From contig JAJNNX010000080.1 in the NCBI GenBank assembly GCA_023159155.1, forward strand, positions 62,001 through 126,000: a stretch of 64,000 bases of DNA, given 5' to 3'. The first letter of the stretch is position 1; every line of letters begins with the position of its first letter. The notes beneath the pieces are model-generated. The model was not told the DNA's origin, did not search any database, and was given only the letters and a program-made list of their open reading frames with translations. The DNA is from Ustulina deusta. Taxonomy: Eukaryota > Ascomycota > Sordariomycetes > Xylariales > Xylariaceae. Positions 49,062-63,400 of the stretch are shown one piece after another. Made by a program: the position numbers and the translations under genes.

Positions 49062-51561
49062 CATGTTCACGGACTATTGTCTGCCTTAGGGTGAGTCTTT
49101 CTTTTTTTAACAAAAAGACTTAGTAAACCATCCCGCTTCGTCTCCGCCCTGATGAGCTCGGTCTCGGAAAGCTTGCTGAGAAGATAGGAGGACAAGAGGT
49201 TAAATAAAACACTACTTAGTTTATTCTAGTCGCTCAGCATATATCCGGTACCTAATAATATGTAGTAATGTACCCTCCTATTGTAATGATTTATAAAATG
49301 TGATATGATGAACACGAAGAACCCAATCTATTATTTATCTTCTTAAGCTCGGGAAGTTCCGCGACAGAGTGTGAGAAGAGAAAGGAAGAGCGGACTGCAG
49401 CCCGGGTTTTGTCAACTGAAAAATATAGATCAACTATCCCTCTACGCTATATTGAATAACTCCTACTCTAGAACATCATTACCTAGGGTAAAGCATCTTA
49501 TCAAAAGAAGGGATGATAGCATATAGAAGCGTTACCAAGGCATGATATATAAGTATACATATACGTATCTGTGAGTGGAGTTCAGTGAGGCAGGTGGTCA
49601 TATAAGTTCAGAGAATGGCAAAGTTTCGAAGCAAACCAGTCCCTTTAACAGGCATAAGTGTAAGCGTAGGCCTCGTCACCCAGTGCATGTGTTGCTCATG
49701 CCCCAAGTAGTTTTATAGCCTGGATTTCCAGAAGAAATAAAGAAAAGAAAATGCGTTCAAACAACGAGGCCCAATCCGACCCTAGCACACCAAGTCCCAA
49801 GATCAGAAACGAGCGCCACCCCTCAGCGCCACAGAGCGCCCAAAATGCAACCATCGCGGGCGAGACCAGGCCGCACACACAATCCCATCAACCCTCGACC
49901 ACATAACCGCTCTCAACATCGCAATGCGCAGCCGCATCAGCACCAACCAACCACCTCCAAGCGCGCGATAGACAACATTGGGCAGGACGGCACCTATTCG
50001 TTGCCTCAACGGCCCTCAGCACCATGTAGGCGACGACTGGTGTGCTTCTTGTGGGCACTTGATCCAGTCGGCGCTCCTTGCGCTGTAGGTATTTCGGCGA
50101 ACTGTGGGCGCAGAGACGGGGGAATGTCGGCAATTATTGCGAACGGCCGCATCAGGGGGGTTGGGGGAGCGGGTTAGCGCGGGTAATATCTACATACATA
50201 GTATCTAGTAGGTAGTGAGCGACCCCTGGTTGAGTCACATCCATCCCCTCGCTTGGCATTGAGGCGGCCTGGCCTCATGCGAGGCGCAATGTCAGTTCAA
50301 GCATAATCGCTAGCGAACTCTATCCCACATGCAAGCCAGTCAGTCAGTCTCCGCTGTCGAACAGGAGCTCTCCGGCGGGACACGCAAAAAAAAAAAAAAA
50401 AAATCGCGAAATGTCCGGAGCTGCAGCGGTAATCTATGATGCCAGATACTTGATGATTAAGTCGGCGGACATTATTTTCCCGGCAGGTAAATTAATTATT
50501 GGTGGGTATGTTAAGTATCTTGGGCACACACAAACCGCGCAATCAGCAAAGTTCATGTCTGTAGGTTGTTCCCGAAATAAACCCAACGGGAGGGGGAGTT
50601 ACACAAAAACATCTTCCAGAGGGTGTTTGAGTGGAGGAACTTCTCCGTAATATCGCCGCTGCATGTTCCCAGTCTGAGACAGAGAACACTGATAAAACTG
50701 GGGGAGAGAGACATATATGACACCAACCGTACGTGTGTGTGTGTGATGGCGAAATGCACGTCCTTTCAGGTACGACGATCCGTGCGTGTGCTGGCTAGCC
50801 ACGGCATTCTGAACACGAACCGCCGCGTTACCGGGCCCAACACCCGGGTACGCACCGCATTAAACCAAACTCGATTCAGGCCGCAATTGGTGGAATCTCC
50901 TATGTGAGAGGCGTGCTTGAGGTGCTAGGTAGGGAAGAGAACACCGCGGTAGCGAGGGTAGACAAGGCTGCGCACTTGGCGAGTGTACCAGAACCAGTTC
51001 TAGGCGGGGTGCTTGCAGCAGCTTGCTGTAGGTCGTTGTAACGTGGCCAATTGTACTACCCATTTCTCGTCTCAATCATATATATGTCTTGTGGTTGGCC
51101 GGACGTCGTGTGCGAACTACGCAGACTAGCTCACACGAATCGGGACGTTGCAGATGTGCCTCATCCCATGTGAGGGGCGGTCAAGAACGAGAGCGGCAAG
51201 ACTAGGCGACCGTGAGGGGTGACTCGGTCGCCTAATAGGGACACCTCGTCGTACCTACGTTCAGAATAACGTGTCTAGCGTGGGCGATCAGACATGATAC
51301 GGCCAGCCACCGTGGTGTGGGTAGTCTGTAGGCACAGGTTTCGGGAATTGGGTAGACATGGTAACGGCTGATGTCTCTGAGGAATAGCCAAACCAGGAAC
51401 CTGGTGCCCCATTTTCGTACTCCAAAGCAAACGGCATAGCTACGATACCAAGGTTTAATGAACTGGGGACCTCGTTCCCTAAAATAATAGGAGCTCGGTT
51501 ATCTTGCCTGATATTCTTCTGTCTTTTAGGGCAGGGTAGCAGACATCAACTCCTGTTAGAT
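49062..51561. other. 2.5-kb intergenic region, no certain gene
   Basis: Contains an A18 run at 50386-50403 and a short GT repeat near 50731-50744. Frames at 49696-50177 on both strands are Arg/Pro-rich shadows without features. If the next gene has a signal-peptide exon, it would lie in the last few hundred bases here (a TAG acceptor precedes 51560). Confidence 0.45.
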
Positions 51562-52309
51562 ATGTGTGAACACCAGCCAACCTTCGTGGAGAGGCAGATA
51601 CCACCGTCTGACGGCATCCGCACCTTAACAATTGCAAGGCCAGAATCAACATTCGTTGAAACGCTAACGCTCGGAAACGGCGTTGCATCCTCGACGGATG
51701 TACCAATTGCCGTTGCGTCAGCTTCGAGATCGTCGACCCCGAATTCAAATTACGTTGGGGCAATTCTAAGCGGGGTCGTAGTTACAGTGGTATTACTGTT
51801 CGTCATTTGGATCTGCTGTCGTAAAGGTAATTTACATGGGGGGGCCTTTCCTACCCAGCCTTCAACCACTGACGAACCTTTCTGCAGGCCGCGCGCGCTC
51901 GCGTCGTTCGAGAGGCTCAAGCCGCCATAGCAGGCGTTCCCCAAATAAAGGTAGCTCAAACAGCTCGGAAAGCTCCAGTAGCCGATCTGACGATGGCGGC
52001 ACTGGTTCGGCCGCCAGCGAGATCGCTGAAGAGCAATGGGAACCGCCGGGACGGCCTATGCCAGGGATGCCTCCTCTGGGCCGATGGCCAGGCCCTCCAC
52101 CCGGACATATTGTGCCACCTCCTGGAGCTGGTATGCGTCCACCTGGGGTCGGCATGGGTCCACCTGGATTTGGGATGGGAATGCCTTTCGGCCGTGGTGG
52201 TCCTCCCCCAATGATGGGGAGAGGCGGCGGCCCGCTGCCTGGTTACGGGGGACCACCACCGGCAATGCCAATAGTTGGCAGTGGCGGACCTCCTCCAATG
52301 CCTCAATAA
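51562..52309 (+). CDS. single-pass membrane protein with Pro/Gly-rich cytosolic tail, 228 aa
   Basis: Two exons, 51562-51826 and 51888-52309, join in phase across a 61-bp intron. Residues about 1-65 are Ser/Thr-rich and presumably extracellular. A transmembrane helix follows (VGAILSGVVVTVVLLFVIWICC) and then a basic stop-transfer. The next part is Arg/Ser-rich (RARSRRSRGSSRHSRR), and the last ~80 residues are PPG/GMGP repeats (PPGVGMGPPGFGMGMP). The layout recalls fungal wall-stress sensors, but no WSC domain is visible. There is no signal peptide after this Met, so an upstream exon may be missing. It is convergent with the metal transporter, 149 bp away. Confidence 0.68.
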
Positions 52310-52458
52310 TGTAGCAGAGAACAAAGCTAAGCCGTATGAGACAAGGTGACGCGGGTCTCAAAGCTACGAGCATGTGCCGGCAGACCAGCTTGGTATCCAT
52401 ATGATATACTCTATAAGAAGCTGTTGATTGGTACATGAGTGGCATAGCGATGAGTGAC

Positions 52459-53373
52459 TTACGACACCAGCCCGTCGAAGAGTTTGACACATAGGACGGC
52501 TGCGACGGCTGCAATACCCCCAAACACAACCATTCTAGCACCTTCCCATAAGCCAGGTTTGATTAAATCCCACCGAAGTAGCCGACCGCTTTTTGTCCTC
52601 GACTGGTACCTATGCCTCATTGAGTCGACGCGCAACACATACTCCTTGGCGAATCCGAAGATGAACAGAGCTATAATGCAGATGCCAAAGCTCCATAGCA
52701 GCCCCTCGGCCACACTCCCAACGAAGAAATAGGGAGCAAGTGGGAAAGACCCCCCTAGAAGGTACCCCAGAGCGACTGAAAGGCCGGAAATGACCGGGGC
52801 CGTCTTGACGGGCTCTGGTGTCGGTTCGTTTCTGGTAAAATACGGGCTATCAATCACTCGTGCTGCGATTTCTGGTGATGACTCAATATGGGCCATGACA
52901 CTCTGGAGCAAGTCGGGCGGTAGCTGGAGCGGAGTTATGTAATCAATGACTCCTCGATCCTGGCGGAGGGGTGCGTCCAGCGTCGACTTCTCATCGTCGT
53001 CGTCTTTGTCATCGTTTTCGAGGCCATGGCCATTATTCGTTGCATCATCGAGCTTCGCAGCTAGATAGCCACCGATGCCCATGCTGATGCAACCAGCACA
53101 AATCTCTGCCATGCCGGCATAGATGACGGTATTGGTTTGGCCGAGTGAAGAGAGACCTGCCGTCAAGGCGAATGGTACGGTAAGCCCATCTGCGAAACCT
53201 AAGGTGAAGTCGGCAAGAAATCGGGATAGCAAAGGACGGGTCCCGGTAGCATCCAAGCAATCACCGCCATCCTGGATCGACGAGGCATCAGTGGCTGCGG
53301 CTGGCGTTGTCGGTAATGTCGAATAGGCTGGACGTTGCTCATTCCAGCTGGGAAGATGGTCCAACAGCTCCAT
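52459..53373 (-). CDS. CCC1/VIT-like vacuolar iron/manganese transporter, 304 aa
   Basis: The CCC1/VIT1 family moves Fe(II) or Mn(II) from cytosol into the vacuole for storage and detoxification. The conserved first helix region reads FTLGFADGLTVPFALTAGLSS, followed by YAGMAEICAGCISMGIGGYLAAK with the metal-site Glu and Met. An acidic loop (DDKDDDDEK) separates the first pair of helices from the C-terminal helices (LSVALGYLLGGSFPLAPYF, LLWSFGICIIALFIFGF, VVFGGIAAVAAVLCVKLF). The first in-frame ATG is at 53373. The frame stays open upstream, and an acceptor-like CATTCACAG just before it suggests a possible extra N-terminal exon. The stop TAA overlaps a donor-like GTAAGT, but the C-terminus looks complete. 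Confidence 0.88.
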   Translation of the reverse strand: MELLDHLPSWNEQRPAYSTLPTTPAAATDASSIQDGGDCLDATGTRPLLSRFLADFTLGFADGLTVPFALTAGLSSLGQTNTVIYAGMAEICAGCISMGIGGYLAAKLDDATNNGHGLENDDKDDDDEKSTLDAPLRQDRGVIDYITPLQLPPDLLQSVMAHIESSPEIAARVIDSPYFTRNEPTPEPVKTAPVISGLSVALGYLLGGSFPLAPYFFVGSVAEGLLWSFGICIIALFIFGFAKEYVLRVDSMRHRYQSRTKSGRLLRWDLIKPGLWEGARMVVFGGIAAVAAVLCVKLFDGLVS

Positions 53374-54420
53374 CTCCTTTTCTGTGAATGCAGGCTCTGG
53401 CGTGAAATAAGGTGCCAAATCTCAACTGGCGGCTCCCGACGGAAAAGCCCACCGAGTCCGAGTAACAATGCCCGCTAATGTTGGTTGAACCGTATAAATA
53501 AAATAGGAGAGAGACGAAGCCAATGCTCAGGTGTCATGGATGTTGCCTTGAGACGAATGATGCCGGACTCGGTTGATGGTGGCAAGCTGAACGGGAACAC
53601 GTTCTCGCCGACAGGGCATTTCATTTGTGGGCATGGTTGGTTCACAGTTCAACAGGGATACTGCAGGTTCGAATCCTACGAACGCTAGTCCTAGAAGGTC
53701 GCCTTTGGTGGACACCTCTTTTTCTACGCATCAGAAGAGAGCTCTTGACCCAACACTGATCAATCTTCTTTCCGACAATGGGCAGGTGGTTCGGGGAACC
53801 CGGTTCCCCGGATAGGATTTGACTTTCAGGTGGCGGTATTTCAGGTGCTATTTACACTTACTTAGCACGCAGAAGTACAGAAAGTACATACAGTGTTAGG
53901 TAAGTAGGTAGTGCAGATTCAAAGAAGGGTCAAGTAACAGCGAATCACTTCATAGACATTACAATACACGGCCTGTTAGGTACGCTACCGAGGCACTATC
54001 TAGGTACAAGGGCACTCCTGTCAACGTGCCCGTGTAGTGGATGCACTACCTACTATCATTCCGCTCCAGTGTAGGGATTACTACCCACCTTCCAGAAGCA
54101 GACCTTGCCAGGATGAGTGGGTAGACAAGCATTTTCGGTAGCGTCGCCAAGATGAGCTTGGTAGCATTTAGTTCCATATTTTGGCATTGCCGTCTCTTGG
54201 CCACTCCTTGGCCTTCACACTTGCACGTGCCCACCTTTTTCATCTCCTCCTTCATCTCTTCGCCCTGGCTAGTGTTTGGATGGCGCGAGATGGCTGCGAT
54301 AAACACCCTTGACATCGTATTCTGCTCACCTATCAATGAGTAATCAGATAAACTGAGGGTAGCCCACCCCTGTTGACCTGAGGGTACCCGTGCGTTTTAG
54401 AAGTAGAAGTGCTCCACAGA
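53374..54420. other. intergenic region leading into the A+T block
   Basis: Holds a tRNA B-box-like string, GGTTCGAATCC, at 53666-53676 without a matching A box or cloverleaf. TAGGTA-type motifs occur at 53898-54010. No gene is seen. Composition stays normal until about 54420 and then falls sharply. Confidence 0.5.
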
Positions 54421-57400
54421 ATACTTTGCCCAATTGAACATGTAAAGCTTATATAGTATATTTAATATATATTATTTATTTTATACAACAAAGGTTAAAA
54501 AAGGGTAAAGCTCCTCTACTTATAAAATATTAATTAGTAATTAACTACTAAAACTAGAATATACCTATATTATTGCTAAATTGTTTTTAGATTATTTCTT
54601 AATTATTTTTTAATAGTTTTTACTTTACTACAATTTTTAATAGTGCTTACTATAACAATAGCTATTATTTATACTGATTATGTTTAAAATAAAAAGATTG
54701 TTTTAATTATAAAAAAATACGGAAACTTTTTTAATATTTTTGCTAATTTATAAAAACAAATTAAAAATAATATTATATTTTAATATTATTTAGGTTATAG
54801 TATTTAAAAAAATTATATTTAATAAACTTCTATTAATTAAATAAATAAATATAAAGTAATATAGTAATAATAATAATAATTTTAATATATAGATATAAAA
54901 AAATGTTTTACTATAACGTATTTTTATTTTTAATATATTGCAATTAGATTATTGAGCTATTTTTAGCAATTAAAAACTTAAAGTTGAACGCTTTTACTAT
55001 ATAGCTAGTATTTCTAAAATGCCAAAAATATTAACCTATAGAATTATATTTATTATTTCTACTAAAGCACTATAAAAATCTAAAACTAAAAAGCTATAAA
55101 AAACTATAAGTTTTTTTATTATAAAAAAATATTTATATAATACTTATTAAATAAGCTTTAATATAATATCTAGTATTGCTAATTACTATTTCTAACTATA
55201 ACTTTTTTATTTAGGAATATATCTATAATATATTATATATATAAATATATAAAAAAAAAGGCTTGTTTTTATATATTTATAGAGTTATTTTGCTATACTA
55301 AAATTATATCTAATTTTAAATATTATATTACTAAGTTAAAAGCTTATATAAAAATAGTTAATATTTAAATAACTGTTATTAAGTATATAAATCTAATAAA
55401 AAATATTTCTAAAACAATTATAAAATAATCCTAAACTAATTTTTAGTATATATAAGCATATTAAACAAATCTATATATAATTTAAAAAAAATACTGCTTG
55501 TTTAAAATAACAGAATATATGCTAGTTTTGTTTTTTAAAATTAAACTATAATATAAGATATATAATCTTAATTTATTATTATTTCAAACTTTATTAATAA
55601 TATAATAGGAAATCAGTAGTGTATAGCAATATATATTATATTATTTAATAAGTAGTTTAGCTATATTATAGTCCGACTACTTTTTTTATTTAGTTTTTAT
55701 TAAATATTATAACTTTTTATTATTTATTTTAAAGCTTGTGGCAAATAAGGACTATAGTCCTAATACTAATATATAGAATATATATTATTTGTTTATAGGC
55801 AATCAAAAAAACGGCTTATTTATAGTAAGATTTTATTTATAATTTAAATTAGTTTAATATTTATATTTTGAGGATAAATAAAGTTTATATTAGTAAAACT
55901 TTTATATTTGTTTAAGTTTAATATAAGGTTGTATATTGGTTTATTATATTAAAGAATTATAAAGTAACACTATATATTATAATAATATTATATAGTAAAT
56001 ATTACTACTTCTTACTACCTGCCATAAAAGCCCTACGTTTTATTATTATATTAATTATTTAAATTGTCCAATAGATTAACTAACTATTTATAAACCTAAG
56101 TAAATACTATTAGTATTATGAGTTTTATTATTTATTAATATATATTAAATGTATTTTTAATATTAAAAAAATTAAAAGCTTTTTTTGCTAAAAATTAAAG
56201 GTATTTTATTATAGATATTTATTGCAGTTTTACTAATATAGACTATTTCCGGCATATTATTTATAAGTAATAGATTTTGCTCTTCCTAAACAGTAGTAAA
56301 AGTATTGCACTAGTTTTATTTCAAACCAACAAACAAAACAAAAAAATATATATAAATATAGTACTATTTATATTTATATATTATTATTAATTAATTACTA
56401 TGTTCTAGTATATTTAATATATAATATAATTATACTTTAATTATATAGTTATTTATTTTTATTATAAACAAACTAAGTAATAAAGCCTTAATAAAATATA
56501 AAGCTTTATAATTAATACAAATTATAAGCATATAAAAAGCACGTTTTATTGCAAGATTATTTAGGCTTAGTACTCCTACAACTTAGAAAAAAGTATATAT
56601 ATAATCCTAAATTATTTTTAAATTATGCTAGGATTATTTTTTATATGCTTTAGTACTTCTATTTATATAATATTTTACAAATTTTAAGACTACTATAATA
56701 TACCACTATATATTTAAGCAAATCTTCTATATTTTAAAAAACAAATATATTATAATAATTAAATAAAAATATATCTATAGTATAAAGCTCCTTAAAATAA
56801 CTTTAAACCAAAATTAAAATATTATTTAAAGTTTAAGTTAATACTTATAAAAGAAGTTTAAATCTAAACAGTTTTTATAGTATTATATTATATTAATAAC
56901 AAAGTTTTACTAAATATATTTTAAATGTAGGGTTAAATACCTGTTTAGTAAAGATTGTCCTATAAATATAAGTTTATAATATAATATACTAATATTTTTG
57001 TTATATTGCTTAGATATATAAAATTATAATATAATATACAATAAAATTGCTAGTATATTATTTAAAAAATAATTTAAAAATAATTAAAAAACATTTTTTA
57101 ATATTAATAATTTTAATAGCTAGATTTCCTTTTTATAAAGATTAGGCAAACTATAAAAAGTACTCTTTAATTATAAAAAAGTTTTACTAAACAAAGTCAA
57201 AAATTCCCTATAACAACTAAAACTTAATCCTAAAAAATACTAATATAGTTAAGATTATATATATAATATTATATTGTTAGACTAGAAAATATATTCTTTT
57301 AATTTAAATAATTAATAGTATTAAAAAATACAATTAGAATCTGATATTAAAAAATAAAGCTATTTAAATATTATAAATCCTAACAATATATTATAATACT

Positions 57401-60400
57401 AAAGTTTTAAACTAATTTAATTCTGTTTTATAGCAATATAATAAATAATAAATATTTAGTTATTGTTTAACTTTTTATTAATTTAAGTTTAAAAACAAAA
57501 GCGTATAAAACAAAGAAATTATTTATTTAATAAAAAACAAATATAATTACAAAGCTACTGCTAAATTATCTAACTATTAATTAAAAACTTATAGCAAAAT
57601 TATGCTTTATTAATTAATAGTTTAGGCAATAGTTAACTAAAAATAAATATATTTAATATCTAAAGCAATAACAATAACTTTATATTTTATTGTAATAATA
57701 GTGTTTTATTATTTGGTATTCTAGTACAATTTTGTAGATTAAACCTTTAGGGCCGAATATTTATTCGATTTTTGCAAACTTTTTATTAATAAGTAATATA
57801 AAATTAAACTAATGTTTAATAGAGCTAAATAGCTTTTAAAAAATAACAACTTTAGCTTAAAAAACAACAAAAAGAAATAAATAAATAAAATAAAAAAGCA
57901 GCACTAAAGTTAGAAATACAAAGATAAGCTGCTACTATAAAAAAAAAAAAAAGAACTTTAAAACTATAGTATAGGTTATAGCTTAAGTGCGAAAGGATGT
58001 AGTAGGAGTGGCAGTATTAGCCCTAGTAGCTAAATAAATATATAATGTTTAGTTTATTTGTTGTTTTTAGATTGTTTTTTAATTATTTTTTGATTATTTT
58101 TTGATTGTTTTTTGATTATTTTTTAGTTAATATATATATATATATAATAATATATAAGCTATACTTATAACTAATTAAAAAAACAAACTAATTATAAACT
58201 AAAATATTAAACACTTTATATATTAAAAAAAAAATAAAAAAAAAATAATTAATATAAATTTAATAAACTTTAAATAAACTTTAGATTTATTAATAAATAT
58301 AATTATATATTTAATTTATATAATTTATAATATTATAATTAATTAAATAAAAATTTTATAATTAATTTAATAATATTATAAATAAAAATTTTAAATTAAA
58401 TTAAAAAATCTAATAATAAATAATTAATAAATAATATAAATATAATTTTTTAATTTAAATTTATTATTATATTAATTATAAAATATTATATATTAAAACT
58501 TAAATAAATATAAATAAATAAATAAAAATATATTTATTAATAAATTAATAATATAATAATAATTTAAATTTTATTAATTTATATATAAAAAATTTTAATA
58601 TTAATAATATATTAAAATAAATATATATATATTAATATATAATATTTAATAAAAAGATTAATAAGTATATAAATAAAAATAATAAATTAAAAAAGAGTAA
58701 GTATATAGCAAAATATTAGAAGGTCTAATATATCTATATATAAGGTCCTATTTATAGGAGTACAAGCTACTTAGTATAGACCTATTTTAACCTAAGGTAT
58801 AAACTACTATTAAAAATTGCTAGTTTGAGCTTTTTATAAGTTTTTATTAATATTATAATAAATTAATATTAATTATAACTTTATTTTATTATTATTATAT
58901 TAGTTTATAAAATAATATAAGTTTTTATATAAATATATATAATTTATTTAATATTAATTAATAATTATAAAAATATTATAAATTAATAAAAATAAAAATA
59001 AAATCTAATTTATAATATTAATAAGTTTTTATATTATATTTTAAATTTTTATTATATAATTATTTTATTTTTTTATTTATTTTTATTATAATATTAAATA
59101 TATTTTATAATATAGCTATAATAATTAATATAATTTTAATAAAACTTATAAAAACTTTAGACTTATATAATAATAAAATAAAAAGTTTATATATAAACTA
59201 ACCTATAATTTTATAGCTATATATATAAAGTTTATATTTATTTATTTTATAAATTTTAACTTTTTTTTTTTTTTTTAATTTAGAATTTTTATTTAATTAA
59301 TTATAATATTACTTTAAGTTTATTAATTATTTATTAATAAATATTTAATAAATATATATTTTTTATTTTATTATAATTAATAAAATATAAATAAACTTTT
59401 TTTTTAAATTATATATTTTATAATATAAACCTAATTTTAATAAAATTTTAATAAAATTTTTAATTTTTATATTATTTAAAAACTAATAATTTATAAAAAA
59501 TTTAACTTTAAATATTTTTATTTTATTTTTAGTTTTTAAATAATTAAAATAATTCTAGTTTTTAAATATAACTAGTTTTTTATTATTAAATAATTCTAAA
59601 AAAAAAAATTTTATAAAAAAAAAGAAAATTTTATACTAAACTTTTTTATAAATATTTTAAATAAACTAATATTAAAAAAAAAAATCTAAAAAAAATTAAA
59701 AATTAAAACTTAAAAAAACAAAATTTAAACTAAAACTAAAATAATTTAAAATAAATAATATATTTAAAAATATATTAAAAAATATTATAACTATATAAAC
59801 TTATAATTTTATATTAATTTTAATAAAACTTTTTAAAAAAAAAAAAAAAAAAGTATTAATTTTTTGCAATATTTATTTTAATACTTTTAAAAAATAATTA
59901 TAATTTAATAATAAAAAATATATTTAAAAGTATTAATTTTAAACTTTTTAGTTTTATTATTTTATTTATTTTTTATTTTATTAGTTTATTTTTTAATATT
60001 TTAAACCTTATTTATATTAAAAAAACTAAAATATAAAAAATTAATTTTAATAAGTTTACAAAAAATAAAGCTTTATTTAATAACTAGATTTATAAACTAA
60101 TAAAAAAGCTAAATAAAAATATTATTATGTTTTAAATTAAAAATAACTAATTTTAATATATTATAAACTAATTAAAAAAATATACAAAAAAATTAATAAA
60201 AATATATTTTTATTTAATTAAAAAACTATTTAATAATATTACTAAAATAATTTAAGTTTTATTAATAATTTATTATAATTTTAATTAAGTAGTTATTATT
60301 TGCAAAATATTTTAAATTTATTTTTATATAAACTTAAAAAAAAATTTATATAAAATTTATATAAATTTAAATATTTTTTATAAATTATTTATTAATAAAA

Positions 60401-63400
60401 TTATTAAATTAATATATAATATTAAATAAACTTATAAAAACTATTAATAAATTAAACTTATAAGTTTAACTAAATAAAAATCTAACTTAAATAATTAAAT
60501 TTTTAATAAACTTTAAAAGTTTTAAAATAAACATTAATTATTAAAAAAAAAGCTTATTAAAATAATAAAACTTGTTTTATTTATAATAAAAAAAAGCATA
60601 TATTAATTAATTGCTTTAATTAAAAGCTTAAAGTTTTAAATATTTAACTAATAAAAAAAACCTATAATAAAAATAGCTCTAATAGTTTATTTAACTTAAA
60701 AAATAAATAAAATTAATAAAAATCTCTTTATTAGTTTTTTATTTTATTTTAACTAAAATATATAGCTAAAACAAATTAATTATTTTTAAAATATTTATTT
60801 AATTATAAATTAATAACATTAAAATAAAAACTTTAATTTTATATAATATTAAAGTTTATATTTTTTTTAATAATTAATTATAAGTTTATATAATAAATTA
60901 AACAATAATTAAAAACAAAAATAGTTTATTTAATTAAACTTTAGAAATTTTATAACTATTAAAACAAAATAGTTAATAAAGTTTATAAATATTTAATATA
61001 TATTATAAAAATTAATAATTAATAATTTAAAAACTAAATATTTTAAATTATTAATTTTAGTTATAATATTATTATTAGTATTAAATAATTAATAAAATAA
61101 AATATTTTAATAAAAACTTAAAAATAATAATTAATTTAGTTAAATAATTTATTTTTATTAGTTTAGTTTTTATTAATAATTATAATTAAACTTTTTAATT
61201 ATAAATAATAAAATATAAAATTAAAAATATAAAAAAATATTAATTAATATAATTAAGCGTTAAAAAATATTATTAAATATTAAAATAACTTTTTAAAAAT
61301 AATTAAAACTAAAAAAATATAAAAAAAACTTAAAACTTTTAAACTTAAAATAAAAAAAGTTTATATAATAATTTTTAAAAAAAAAAAAACTAAGCTGCTA
61401 TTAAAAAAATTATATAAAACTTTTAAAACTATTCTTATTAAAATAAATAAAAATAACTAATTAAAAAAATATTAAAAAAGTTTATTATAATTAAGTTTAT
61501 AATAAATAAAAATAATTATATTAAACTATTTAAAAAAAACTTAAAAATAATTAATATTTTATAAAAAAAATAAATTTAAATTAATTAAGTAGTACTATAA
61601 AAGATTTTTAATAATAAACTAATTTTATTTTTAAAAAAAAAACCTCTAAATATATAAAATTAATATAAAACTTTTTATTTTTTTAACTATTGTACTTAAA
61701 AAAGTTCTTTTTAAAAAAAAATTTAAAATTTTGCTACTATTATAACTAAAGTTTAATATAGTACTAAAACTTAATAATAAAAAATATATTTTTAAACTTT
61801 ATTAATATTAAATATTTATATAGTTTATTTTATTTAAAAAAAAGTTTATAAATAAACTACTAGCTATAAACTTTATTAAATAAAATATAAACTTAAATAT
61901 TATTTTTATTTTATTTATATTTAAATTTAGATTAATTAAATATAAGTTTATAATTAATTATTAATAAAAAAATATAAATTTAAAAAATTAAATTATATTA
62001 GTTTTAAATATTAGTAGTATTATATTTAATTATTATAATATAATCTATTTTATAAAACTAAATATTATTATTAATTATAAAATTCTTTTTTTTTTTAAAC
62101 TTATAAAAAAATATTTTAATAAAAAGTTTTATTATTTAGTTTAAAAATAAAACCTGCTTAATAGTAAGCTTGTATTAATACATAAATTTAAAAGTTTTTA
62201 AATAAATTTATAAATATTTATATAAATAATATTTTAATTTATTTTAAAACTAAAAAATAATATTAAACTTATTATAAAAAAATAATTTATTATTTATATT
62301 AAACTAAATATTAAAAAAATATTAAACAATTTTGTTTTAATATATTTATTATTAATTATTTAAAAATAGTTATAAAAACTAAAATAAAAATTATAATTAA
62401 CTTTATTAAAATTTAAGCAATTTTAAATTAGAACTTTAATAATTTTAAAAGTACTAAATTAATTTGGTTATTTTTTAAGCTTTATAATTATATTTATATA
62501 TTTATTTATTATATTAATAAAATTATTATTTTTTTAAATTAACTACTAAAAAAAATAAACTATTTATAATAGAACTAAAACAAAAATAAAATTTTAAATA
62601 TATAAAATTACTAATATATAAAATATTTATTTTAGTTTTTTTTAAGCTTAGCTAACTAATATAAATAAAAATAAATATTTTATATAATATAACAAAAAAA
62701 ATTATTTAATAATAATTAAAAAATATATTCTAAAAACTTATAAAGTATTTTTTTAAAATAATAATATTAATTAAATAAGCTTAGTTAATTTAAAACTATA
62801 AATTTTTAGTAATAATATAAACTTTAAAATATTACTATTTAGAATTTTTTAAAACTAAGTTTTTTATAATAACTAATTAATAAATATATTAGGCTAACTT
62901 TTTATTAAACTTTAATATTATTTTTTAATACTAATTAAAACAAAAAAATAATAAAACTTTTTATAATTAAAATTAAAAAAACTAAAAAAAAATAATAATA
63001 TTAATTTTTATATTAATTATAAACTTTTTATTTAATATTTTTTAAAAAATTAACTTAATAAACTTAATTAAACAAAAAAACTAGTTATAAAATCTAAAAA
63101 ATAAAAACAAAAAACTATATATATTTAAAGTTATTTTAAATAGAACTATTTTTTTTATATAGCTTTAATTTAAAAAGCTTATATATTTTTAATTATTATA
63201 TACTAAAATTAATATAAAATAATTAAAATATTAAAACAAAATATTATAAAATAAATCTTTTAGCTTTTTTTATTTATTATTTATATTAGTTATAATATAA
63301 TAATATATAATAATAAATAATAAAAATTATAACTATATATAAACAAGTTTAGCTATTTAATTATAATTTTATTTAGTAAAAAAATAAATATTATAAAATT

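Noticed and set aside
53620..53690. tRNA B-box string GGTTCGAATCC at 53666
   Set aside because: No A box at the proper distance upstream and the 3' stem GAACGCT finds no partner; a cloverleaf could not be built.
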